Assembly (NCBI GenBank): GCA_964409645.1
Contig: CAYPEK010000168.1
Span: forward strand, 1-6,533
Reading direction: 5' to 3'
Length of the DNA stretch: 6,533 bases
Source: CAYPEK01 sp964409645
Lineage (GTDB): Bacteria; UBP15; UBA6099
Below the pieces are notes generated by a model. That model was not told the origin of the DNA, ran no database searches, and saw nothing but the letters and a program-made list of their open reading frames with translations. Of this stretch, positions 1 through 6,533 are shown piece by piece; position 1 is the stretch's first letter, and the number at the start of each line of letters is the position of its first letter. The translations under genes and the position numbers were made by a program.

Positions 1-542
1 AGATCGGTGGCTTTTTTATCTTCGATATAGATGCCTATAACGACCGCTTTTTCCTTCTCGGTAAGGCGTGAGAGGCTTTTCAGTACCATGTTTAGAAGCA
101 TATCATCTTCAGCCAGCCGCTCGACATTCTTCTTCGTGTCCGTCGGGTCGGCGAACATGCTTGCCATGCCCATGATTTCCTGCATGGCCTGAGCGTTCTG
201 GTCGAGTGTGATGTTCTTGTTGTTGTTACGGTCGATGTAGTTGATAATGCGGCCGCGGATACGGAATGGGGCGTAGGTGGTGAACTTAATTTCCTTATCC
301 GGATCGAATCGCTCGACCGCCTCTATCAGCCCGACTGTTCCTTCCTGAAAAAGGTCAAGCAAAATCTCTTGGTTTGCCTTAGTGGATGAAACAATCTTAT
401 AGACGAGGGGCTGATAAGATTCGATTATTTTCGCTCGGGCCTCTACGTCGTCGTTCTGTTTGTAGCGTCTCCAGAGGTCGGCTTCCTGATGAGGCTCGAG
501 ACAGCGAACTTTGGAGAGTTCGTTCAGGTACGCTTCTATCAT
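1..542 (-). CDS. Sigma-70 family RNA polymerase sigma factor, alternative type (C-terminus off the window)
   Basis: This is a transcription initiation factor that directs RNA polymerase to a set of promoters. Translating from the ATG at 542 gives 180 uninterrupted codons to the window edge. Residues 1-50 resemble region 1.2 (start MIEAYLNELSKV, later AKIIESYQPLVYKIV). Residues about 45-106 are a clear region 2, with LLDLFQEGTVGLIEAVERFD (core polymerase binding) followed by FTTYAPFRIRGRIINYI (-10 recognition and melting). The RIRGRI stretch is like FliA/WhiG-type sigmas rather than RpoD. Residues about 153-180 (LKSLSRLTEKEKAVV) look like the start of region 4, whose helix-turn-helix lies outside the window. 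Only about 45 residues separate regions 2 and 4, a stretch rich in Met around residues 120-129, so a full domain 3 seems absent. The start lies 7 bases after the tamB stop and has a Shine-Dalgarno sequence overlapping that stop. The family is secure; the regulon is unknown. Confidence 0.9.
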   Translation of the reverse strand, partial: MIEAYLNELSKVRCLEPHQEADLWRRYKQNDDVEARAKIIESYQPLVYKIVSSTKANQEILLDLFQEGTVGLIEAVERFDPDKEIKFTTYAPFRIRGRIINYIDRNNNKNITLDQNAQAMQEIMGMASMFADPTDTKKNVERLAEDDMLLNMVLKSLSRLTEKEKAVVIGIYIEDKKATD

Positions 543-545
543 TTT

Positions 546-552
546 TCACCTA
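546..552 (-). promoter_or_regulatory. Ribosome binding site of the sigma gene, overlapping the tamB stop codon
   Basis: On the minus strand the sequence reads TAGGTGAAAAATG. The TAG ends tamB, AGGTGA is a good Shine-Dalgarno match, and three A residues precede the ATG at 542. Ribosomes terminating on tamB would sit on this site, so translation of the sigma gene is probably coupled to tamB. The coupling is inferred from spacing only. Confidence 0.7.
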
Positions 553-3500
553 GAACCGCAGGCGGTACTCAACCTGATAGTCGGTCTGGTTGTCCTGATC
601 GATCCCCCATTTTAGGAAGCTCCGCTTTCTAAACTCGTAGCGTACTTCCAGATTTTGCTTTATCTCCTGCGAGAACTGTCTTTCATATCTCACGGAGATC
701 TTATTATTAAGCTGTTGTTCCAATTTTATCAGTAAATCTTTGTTAGGGTCAAGATCTACGGCAAAATAATTTATTTTCACCGCCTGGCTTATTTTTTGGC
801 TGAAAATCGGTGAAAAAACGCTTAAAGCGCCGCTTTGGAGAGCTTGCGCAAGATCATGGTCTTGTGTGAATGCATCCATGTATGTAAGCTTCTCGAAAAC
901 CGCCTGTGTGGACAATGCCGGAGATGATGAATCGTTCTCGTCGTAAGCCTCGAATTTTACCTTGGGACATACCGGCACAATTATGTCCCCGTTAGGTCCG
1001 AGCGCCATAGTAGGCGCGTTAATGCTACTGCCTGTGATATCCGCTGTTGTGTTTGTTCCGGCGCTGATACGCGATGATTCGTTTCCTGTATCCACTTCGC
1101 TCAAACCGCATAATTCTCTATAGACCGGATACTGATTTGTGTCCACCATCGGGCCGGAGGCGTACATGGTGATGTCCGTGCCCTGAACCCGCGAATAGGC
1201 CGTCGCGGAGAAAATCGGCACCACGCCGATTCCTTCTATTGTGTAGAAGCCTATGACGGTTTCGTCTTTTATAGTGAATGTAGTAGTGTAGAAATTGATG
1301 TAGCCGCGCGTCGATGTGAGCCATCCTTTGACCGATGGTTTGGTAAGTGTCCCTGAAAATTGGATCTGGCCGGACGGTTCGAGACGCATTCCTCTCCAGT
1401 CGTTTTGAACGGCAAACCTGTCCCCGACAATAACGAGAAGGTTGCGTGTGCCGAAATCCACGGCGATCTTTGACGGTTGGGCCGGCTGTGTCGTGGCGGG
1501 AGGGAGCGTATATGTTCCGTCGTGAACTACTACAGTCGGTCGATACCTCTTTGTTGTGGGTAGAATCTCCACGGAGCTTTTCGAAAAACGGATGCCTAAA
1601 TCCTTTATGTCGATTTTTCCTTTGTATTCTTTTTTGTACTCGACGTATAAGTTGTTCGCTTCCAGTACATTCAATTCGCAGGTTTCGGGGACCAGCTTGT
1701 TGAATTTTACTTCGCCGCGGAGTTTCACGGGCTTATCGTTCATATTCCCCGAGAGAGTATTAATCATCAGCCGGCTGCCTATAAACAGCATTTCTCCTTT
1801 TATGTTTGTGACTGAAGGCCGTATTTCGCGCTGTGTGAAGGCTCCGTTCGATATGCGTATTTCTCCTGAGAAAGCAGGGTCATCGAGGCTGCCCGTAACA
1901 TTCAAGTTTTGAAAGGAAGCTTCACCGCCGACGACAACTCCCATATCCGCCAGAAGGGGATTGATTATGGAGATATCCATCCTCTGAGAATTTACGTGAA
2001 TTTTGAATTGGTTGGCGAGCTCTTTCTTTGCTGGAATATCCGCATAGACGACAAGCTTATCTTTGCCTTTCAGCAACTGTAGGTTGATAAGGTTAAAGAT
2101 TTTTCCGTCGAACTCGAACTGTCCGCGGGCGCGGTCGAATCCGATTTTTGCCACCGATGGATTGTACGATTCGATGGATCCGAGCATCTTCTGGGTGCCG
2201 CCTTCGCCGATCACATCGACTATCACGTCCGCGAGCCCGTCTATGGGGAGGCTGACGAATCCCATGTCGTGCAGCCTTGAAAGTTCTATGCCGTATGCTT
2301 TTATATTGAGTTGCGAATCAGCTTTTACTGACATGTCGAACAGGCCGCTGGCCTCCATCAGTGACTTCTCGTTGCGTGCGTCGAACTTAGTTATGTTGAT
2401 CTGCTGCCCGTCGATACGCGCCTCAAGGGTGAGTTCGTCGATCGGATATTTTCCTATGTCGAGTTTCTTTCCCGTGATCTGCACTCCGCCCACCATCTGG
2501 TCGGCTTTTGTGAAAACTCTTACCTGTCCGTCGAGAGGGCCGTGTGTGCCTTCGGGGATTTCATACGGGAAGAAGCCGGCGATAGTTTTCAAGTCGGCGC
2601 CGTCCAGATTCACCGTCAACTCCATCCCGGACGATGCCAGATCGTACCTTCCTTCTATCTTGTACAGTTCTTTGTCGCGTGCCGCCTTCAAACCCTTCAG
2701 GAGAAATAATTCTTCCCTGTATGTTATCGTTCCGCCGGTAAGCGAGAATTCAGTGCTCCTGAAAGAAAACTTGTCCGATGTGAATTCAGCCTCGGAAGCG
2801 GGTGCATCGAAGTCTCCGGAAATATTCCCGGAAACGGCAACGCTTCCGGCTATTTTGTATTTCTTCGTATGCTCGACCATTTCGGCTTTCAAATTCTCGC
2901 CCGTGTACTTCAGATCGAGTTTGTCGGAATACATCGAGCCGTTCAGTGTTATTTTGCCGCCAAATATGTTTATGACACCTTTGCGTATATTAAGGCCTTT
3001 ATCATAGGCAATCGAAAATTCGGCGCTCTTTGCTGTTTCGCCATACATGCCGATGTTCGATGCATTTGCGACTATGTCGGCTGTCGGTTTATTGAGTTTG
3101 CCTTCGATCTTTATAGTCGCATTGACTATGCCCGTGAGGTCTTGCGGGATTTCAGTATCGAACTTAAGTGTGTCCTTCATAAGACCGGCAACACTGTTAA
3201 CCGGTGTATTCACTAGGGAAATATCGATATTGATATTTTTGCGCCCGAAATCGATGTAACCATTGGCGCTGCTTTTTTCCTTCTTGTTGAAAGCTATCAA
3301 ATCCACGAGGTTGAGGGTGTCATTTTCGTATTTGATTATTCCTCGAATCCTTTCGACAGTCATCGAACTGACGGCGATATCGTCGCCGTCTAGACGGCCT
3401 GTGATAACCGGTTTCTTTAATGTGCCGTTTACATTCCCTGCGAAGCTGACGAGTCCGCGGGATTTAATCTCGTTGTGATTCAGCAACGAAAGGGCAGTTG

Positions 3501-5178
3501 GCGTTTTCAGAACAGCGGCGGAAATCTTTATGCCGATCTTGCCGTCTTTATCTATCGCGCCGTTTGCGGCGAGCAATTCGTGTCCCGAATATGCGTTGAA
3601 ATTATCTATGATCCATTTCCCGCCGGTGTATCTGAATCCTGTGTTGAACGAAGTATCCTCAATACCTTGAAAGTCGATATCGACGCCTTTCATAGAGCCG
3701 AATAATGTCGTGCCGGTCTGTTTCGACTTCATTGTGATTGCTATTGCGCCGTCGAACTTTCCTATAACATCGATATCTGTTTTTATGCCCGTTGTTTTTA
3801 TAGCGGATTGAATGTCGAGTCCTTTAAATTGTGCCTTTAACGAGTACGAATCGACTTGTCCATCGCTCAAATTAATAGCGCCGTTTGCGGTGAGTTCCTG
3901 TTCATCGTCTTTTGATTTTATTCTGAAAGACGTGCTTGTCGAATCGTAATTAAGATAAGCGGTGCAGGACGGGAATTGCAATCCCTGATAAGCGATATTT
4001 GGGCTCTGGATTCTTGAAACAATTCTCGGGGCGGTGAGTGTCCCCGAAATATCCGCGCCGCCGGATATGTCGCCGGTTGGCAAATTTGTTTTGTTGCTGA
4101 AGAATTTTCGTATCGTTGATGAAATATTGACCGAATCGAAATCAAGCCGCGCGAGAACAACCGGCTTTTTGAAATCAGTGATCGATCCGTATCCGACTAT
4201 CGTGCCTCCCGCGACTTTCCCAGATATGCCGTCGAGCATAAGCGCGTTCTCGGAAAAGTCCGCGTTTCCGGATAGTTCCGTGAAATAGAATCGATTGTCC
4301 GTCGAGTAAAACCGTGAGTCGGAAAGCTTAGCCTTACCGCCCCATGAAAAATTGGGCGGGTGTCCGATCTTGGTAAAAGCCGCCTCTGCGTAAAAATGCA
4401 GCTTATCGGCTGTTCCCGCCATCTTATATTTCGATTTCGGGAAGAACGCGTTGACGATTCCGAGCGGGGTTTTTGTGAAGTCCGATTCGATCCGCCATCC
4501 AGCGCGCATGTCGTATTTGATTTTTATAGATGCGTGTTTGCCCAGATTGAAGTCGGAGGAATCGAGCTCAACCTTTATCAGTTGTTCTTCGTGCAGTGAA
4601 ACGCGGCCCTTGAAATCATTCAGCAACACGTGGCGGATTGGATAGGGATTCTCGTTATTGCGGTCGTCGTAAAAGATACTACCGTGTGAAAGAATGATCG
4701 GAAAGGAGGGCAGCTTCGCGGCTTTACCCGACCCCGATTTAATCAGCTTGGTGAAGTTATATGTTCCGTCCGGAAATCGAAGGATTATGATCTTCGGTTG
4801 TAATATCCGAATCTTTTTAACGACGTTTGCCGGGTTGTCTCTGTTTTTCAGGATGCTGAAGATATTGAAAGACGCCACGCATTTTTCAGCCTTGAGCAGC
4901 GGCTCCTTGGAATCGCCGAACTGGATGTCCGGTATCACGACGCGGCCGAGCAGGTCGATTTCCGGCGTGCCCATCGTGAGTTTTACCTTGAGGGAGTTTG
5001 ACACGAGCCGCTGTACTTCGGTTCTGACTTTTTCCGCCGCGCCGTTCGCCATCAGAGAATGACGAATGACGAGCCATGCGGCGCAAACGATAATCGCGGA
5101 CAGAAAAACAAGACCCACGGCAAGCCGCAGACCTTTCCGCCTCTTTTTCATTCCTTTTGTCATTCCGTCAGACCGCAC
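550..5178 (-). CDS. tamB: TamB-like translocation/assembly protein (AsmA family, DUF490 C-terminal domain)
   Basis: This is a large inner-membrane-anchored periplasmic protein. Family members bridge inner and outer membranes and are implicated in phospholipid transport and outer-membrane protein assembly, often with the BamA-like partner TamA, which is not in this window. It has 1542 residues, longer than E. coli TamB (about 1259). A basic N-terminus (KKRRKG, 11-16) precedes one membrane helix at about 17-39. Residues about 45-145 are AsmA-like. The rest is beta-rich, with recurring G-x-hydrophobic-x-x-P turns at residues 379, 585, 693, 788, 1096 and 1276, a signature of TamB/AsmA proteins. 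The conserved C-terminal domain runs from about 1240 to the end and finishes with alternating strands and a terminal Phe (VEYRLRF), as is usual for this family. A polar insertion occupies about 1345-1407. The start is uncertain: GTG at 5178 has a weak, well-spaced AGAAGA, while ATGs at 5163 and 5151 are in frame and also precede the helix. Confidence 0.88.
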   Translation of the reverse strand: MRSDGMTKGMKKRRKGLRLAVGLVFLSAIIVCAAWLVIRHSLMANGAAEKVRTEVQRLVSNSLKVKLTMGTPEIDLLGRVVIPDIQFGDSKEPLLKAEKCVASFNIFSILKNRDNPANVVKKIRILQPKIIILRFPDGTYNFTKLIKSGSGKAAKLPSFPIILSHGSIFYDDRNNENPYPIRHVLLNDFKGRVSLHEEQLIKVELDSSDFNLGKHASIKIKYDMRAGWRIESDFTKTPLGIVNAFFPKSKYKMAGTADKLHFYAEAAFTKIGHPPNFSWGGKAKLSDSRFYSTDNRFYFTELSGNADFSENALMLDGISGKVAGGTIVGYGSITDFKKPVVLARLDFDSVNISSTIRKFFSNKTNLPTGDISGGADISGTLTAPRIVSRIQSPNIAYQGLQFPSCTAYLNYDSTSTSFRIKSKDDEQELTANGAINLSDGQVDSYSLKAQFKGLDIQSAIKTTGIKTDIDVIGKFDGAIAITMKSKQTGTTLFGSMKGVDIDFQGIEDTSFNTGFRYTGGKWIIDNFNAYSGHELLAANGAIDKDGKIGIKISAAVLKTPTALSLLNHNEIKSRGLVSFAGNVNGTLKKPVITGRLDGDDIAVSSMTVERIRGIIKYENDTLNLVDLIAFNKKEKSSANGYIDFGRKNINIDISLVNTPVNSVAGLMKDTLKFDTEIPQDLTGIVNATIKIEGKLNKPTADIVANASNIGMYGETAKSAEFSIAYDKGLNIRKGVINIFGGKITLNGSMYSDKLDLKYTGENLKAEMVEHTKKYKIAGSVAVSGNISGDFDAPASEAEFTSDKFSFRSTEFSLTGGTITYREELFLLKGLKAARDKELYKIEGRYDLASSGMELTVNLDGADLKTIAGFFPYEIPEGTHGPLDGQVRVFTKADQMVGGVQITGKKLDIGKYPIDELTLEARIDGQQINITKFDARNEKSLMEASGLFDMSVKADSQLNIKAYGIELSRLHDMGFVSLPIDGLADVIVDVIGEGGTQKMLGSIESYNPSVAKIGFDRARGQFEFDGKIFNLINLQLLKGKDKLVVYADIPAKKELANQFKIHVNSQRMDISIINPLLADMGVVVGGEASFQNLNVTGSLDDPAFSGEIRISNGAFTQREIRPSVTNIKGEMLFIGSRLMINTLSGNMNDKPVKLRGEVKFNKLVPETCELNVLEANNLYVEYKKEYKGKIDIKDLGIRFSKSSVEILPTTKRYRPTVVVHDGTYTLPPATTQPAQPSKIAVDFGTRNLLVIVGDRFAVQNDWRGMRLEPSGQIQFSGTLTKPSVKGWLTSTRGYINFYTTTFTIKDETVIGFYTIEGIGVVPIFSATAYSRVQGTDITMYASGPMVDTNQYPVYRELCGLSEVDTGNESSRISAGTNTTADITGSSINAPTMALGPNGDIIVPVCPKVKFEAYDENDSSSPALSTQAVFEKLTYMDAFTQDHDLAQALQSGALSVFSPIFSQKISQAVKINYFAVDLDPNKDLLIKLEQQLNNKISVRYERQFSQEIKQNLEVRYEFRKRSFLKWGIDQDNQTDYQVEYRLRF

Positions 5179-5183
5179 ATCAG

Positions 5184-5189
5184 TCTTCT
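5184..5189 (-). promoter_or_regulatory. Weak ribosome binding site candidate for tamB
   Basis: The minus strand carries AGAAGA five bases before the GTG at 5178. It is the only purine-rich stretch at normal Shine-Dalgarno distance from any of the three possible starts. The ATGs at 5163 and 5151 each have GGA directly abutting them, which is too close. This is why the GTG was kept as the start, but the match is poor. Confidence 0.35.
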
Positions 5190-5209
5190 ATATAATAATA
5201 TCCACAGTT

Positions 5210-5238
5210 TTTATAACATAATGGTAAATTCATGGTAT
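5210..5238 (-). promoter_or_regulatory. Candidate promoter for the tamB-sigma operon
   Basis: On the minus strand TGTTATAAA forms an extended -10 (TG at 5218-5217, TATAAA at 5215-5210, five of six matches to TATAAT). A weak -35, ATACCA at 5238-5233 (three of six), sits 17 bases upstream. Transcription would begin near 5203, about 25 bases before the GTG start. The elements overlap those of the plus-strand candidate promoter. AT-richness of the region makes chance matches likely; this is a visual match only. Confidence 0.35.
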
Positions 5239-5241
5239 ATT
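5213..5241 (+). promoter_or_regulatory. Candidate promoter for the HdrD-like iron-sulfur protein gene
   Basis: The plus strand has TGGTATATT, an extended -10 (TG at 5233-5234, TATATT at 5236-5241, five of six matches). A -35-like ATAACA lies at 5213-5218 (four of six), exactly 17 bases upstream. Transcription would start near 5248, leaving an untranslated leader of about 25 bases that contains the ribosome binding site. It is the better of the two divergent candidates. Confidence 0.42.
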
Positions 5242-5242
5242 T
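5221..5242. repeat. Tandem pair of 11-bp direct repeats between the divergent promoters
   Basis: ATGGTAAATTC (5221-5231) is followed immediately by ATGGTATATTT (5232-5242), with nine of eleven positions identical. The period of 11 is close to one helical turn, so a regulator could bind both copies on the same face. The repeat lies across the spacer and -10 of the plus-strand promoter candidate and the -35 region of the minus-strand one. It could equally be a chance product of AT-rich sequence. Confidence 0.35.
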
Positions 5243-5263
5243 TACACTAATTTAAATTTCAGC

Positions 5264-5268
5264 GAGGT
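5264..5268 (+). promoter_or_regulatory. Ribosome binding site of the HdrD-like gene
   Basis: GAGGT lies five bases before the ATG at 5274, a good Shine-Dalgarno match at normal spacing. It supports that ATG as the true start. Confidence 0.7.
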
Positions 5269-5273
5269 CGGCC

Positions 5274-6467
5274 ATGCCGGAGGAAACGAAGATCAATCCT
5301 GCTGATTTCTATAAGTTCGAAGAGTGCAAAGTCTGCGGGACTTGCCTGTCGAAATGCCATTATATGGGCTTCGACGAGTCGCGCGCGAAAGAGGAAATGG
5401 GGCGCATAAGAGACGGCCTCCCCTCGAAAGTGCTGTCGAAGTGCGTCGGTTGCTGGTCGTGCGATCTATACTGCCCGAACGGCTGCCGCCCGTACTCGCT
5501 GATCCGCACGCGATGGCGCGACAGATATGACAAAGATGGGCTTCCGGAGCGCGCACGCTATCTCATGCCGCACGAATTCCCGAATTTCAGATCGGGTATC
5601 AACTACCCTGACGGAGAGAGGGAGTTCGTCGAAAGCCTGAAAACCCTGCCGGACGGCGACACCGTCATGTACACGGGCTGCAACACGCTCGTGATTGCCA
5701 AAACGCTGCAATCGCCCATATTTGATGGGCTTCCGATGTTCGGCTCTCTCGATTACTGCTGCGGCGAAATGTATTACAGAATGGGCGTCTTCGACGCTGC
5801 TCGGCAGTCGGCGGAGAACCTGAAAAAGGTGTTTTCCGGTTTGAAGGTGAAAAAAATCGTGTTCGCGTGCGCCGCGTGCATGGATATGGTCACGAATATC
5901 TATCCGAACGAATTCGGCGTGGATTTCGGCATAGAAGGGCAGTTCATAACGGAGTGGCTCGAGGAAAGAATCGACTCCGGCAAAATAGAAATCAAAAATC
6001 CGCTGAACAAAAAGGTCACTGTTCAGGATTCCTGTCATTTGAAAATGCTCGGGAGTGGTCTGTACGATTCGCCGCGGCGACTTCTGTCTAAAATCGGCGC
6101 CGAAGTAGTGGAGATCGAAAACACGAAGGAAGATTCTAACTGTTGTGGGATCGCCGCCGGCTGCTCGAAATTCAGCATAGTTGACCTCACGGTGACCGGA
6201 ATGAAGCGGCTCGCGGAAGCCAACCGGACGGGCGCGGACATAGCGACGGCGTATTGCCACGGATGCCTTTTGTCGCTTGCCATAATGAAACAGTTTGAAG
6301 TCTGGGCGCCGCCTGTTTATCCGCTGATACAACTTGTGCAGCTTGCCGCCGGAGAGAACCCGCCGATGGGCCTCACAGCCTCCCGCGCGCGTAGAGTCCT
6401 TCTCGGCATCATGACCCACTCCGGCCCGAAACTCGCTTCGAGAAAACGGTTCAGATTGAAGATATGA
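5274..6467 (+). CDS. HdrD/GlpC-like iron-sulfur protein: dicluster ferredoxin domain fused to two CCG domains
   Basis: This is a predicted cytoplasmic electron-transfer protein or redox-enzyme subunit of 397 residues, close to GlpC and HdrD in length. The N-terminal HdrC-like part has two cubane [4Fe-4S] motifs, C18-x2-C21-x2-C24-x3-C28 and C57-x2-C60-x2-C63-x3-C67, with an extra C71. The first motif lacks the usual proline after its last cysteine (CH, not CP). The HdrB-like part has two CCG motifs: C136, C162-C163, C199, C202 and C254, C290-C291, C328, C331. All five cysteines are present in each, the pattern that in HdrB binds noncubane [4Fe-4S] clusters at the disulfide-reducing site. The first motif has a shorter leading spacer (25 residues against 35 in the second). 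No signal peptide or membrane helix is visible. Family members include heterodisulfide reductase, anaerobic glycerol-3-phosphate dehydrogenase subunit C and glycolate oxidase GlcF. No partner dehydrogenase is adjacent, so the substrate cannot be named. Confidence 0.88.
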   Translation: MPEETKINPADFYKFEECKVCGTCLSKCHYMGFDESRAKEEMGRIRDGLPSKVLSKCVGCWSCDLYCPNGCRPYSLIRTRWRDRYDKDGLPERARYLMPHEFPNFRSGINYPDGEREFVESLKTLPDGDTVMYTGCNTLVIAKTLQSPIFDGLPMFGSLDYCCGEMYYRMGVFDAARQSAENLKKVFSGLKVKKIVFACAACMDMVTNIYPNEFGVDFGIEGQFITEWLEERIDSGKIEIKNPLNKKVTVQDSCHLKMLGSGLYDSPRRLLSKIGAEVVEIENTKEDSNCCGIAAGCSKFSIVDLTVTGMKRLAEANRTGADIATAYCHGCLLSLAIMKQFEVWAPPVYPLIQLVQLAAGENPPMGLTASRARRVLLGIMTHSGPKLASRKRFRLKI

Positions 6468-6533
6468 TTTCTTATATCGAGAGAGATTAGCTATAGCAAT
6501 TACTATAAATATCGTACTTTTATATTTCGCTAT
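6468..6533. other. AT-rich 3' flank without a recognisable gene
   Basis: This stretch follows the stop of the iron-sulfur protein gene. It contains a perfect 8-base palindrome, GCTATAGC (6490-6497), and a weak AT-only inverted repeat, AAATAT (6507-6512) with ATATTT (6522-6527). There is no GC-rich stem followed by a T-run, so no intrinsic terminator can be called. The region may hold a promoter for a gene beyond the window. Confidence 0.4.

Noticed and set aside
2063..3007. 314-codon open frame on the plus strand inside the tamB-like gene
   Set aside because: It lies wholly antisense to a well-supported TamB-family coding region. Its translation is rich in Ser, Pro and Phe with no recognisable domain, and it looks like a shadow frame of the minus-strand codons.
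5466..6419. 317-codon open frame on the minus strand inside the iron-sulfur protein gene
   Set aside because: It is antisense to a gene with intact cysteine motifs. The product is rich in Arg, His and Ala with no family resemblance, typical of a shadow frame opposite a moderately GC-rich gene.
6435..6445. Small hairpin CTCG-CTT-CGAG near the end of the iron-sulfur protein gene
   Set aside because: It has only a four-base stem and lies inside the coding region with no following T-run. Such short inverted repeats are expected by chance.
6507..6527. Inverted repeat AAATAT/ATATTT after the last gene as a terminator
   Set aside because: The six-base stem is entirely A-T with a nine-base loop and is not followed by a T-run, so it would be too unstable to terminate transcription.
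6490..6533. GCTATAGC palindrome and a terminal GCTAT as a possible attachment site or repeat array
   Set aside because: There is only one full copy plus a five-base partial match cut by the window edge, and no integrase or mobile gene is nearby. It is not enough to call a repeat.

Overview
The window reads as an ordinary bacterial chromosome segment from a diderm (outer-membrane-bearing) and probably anaerobic bacterium. The diderm call rests on a very large TamB/AsmA-family envelope protein. The anaerobe call rests on an oxygen-sensitive type of iron-sulfur protein (HdrD/GlpC-like, with two complete CCG cysteine motifs). The phylum cannot be fixed from the sequence. A lineage such as Synergistota would fit the gene content, but that is a guess.

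Layout: the left 5.2 kb is a minus-strand operon read right to left. It starts with the TamB-like gene (5178 to 550). After a 7-base gap comes the start of an alternative sigma-70-family sigma factor (542 to beyond position 1), which is cut by the window edge after 180 codons and so was easy to miss. The sigma gene's Shine-Dalgarno sequence overlaps the tamB stop codon, so the two genes are probably translationally coupled. A 95-base AT-rich divergent intergenic region (5179 to 5273) separates this operon from a plus-strand gene (5274 to 6467). That gene encodes a 397-residue fusion of an HdrC-like dicluster ferredoxin domain and an HdrB-like two-CCG domain. The last 66 bases are AT-rich and hold no recognisable gene.

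How the parts relate: the TamB-like protein should be anchored in the inner membrane and span the periplasm as a lipid-conducting beta groove. The sigma factor would be made from the same transcript. The iron-sulfur protein is transcribed divergently, from a candidate promoter whose elements overlap those of the tamB-side promoter, so the two directions may compete. No functional link between the redox protein and the envelope operon is evident beyond this shared control region.

I found no mobile element, CRISPR array, tRNA or rRNA. The points most worth a second look are the sigma factor apparently lacking domain 3 and coupled to tamB, the roughly 100-residue periodicity of the TamB-like protein, its cysteine-bracketed insertion near the C-terminus, and the overlapping divergent promoters.
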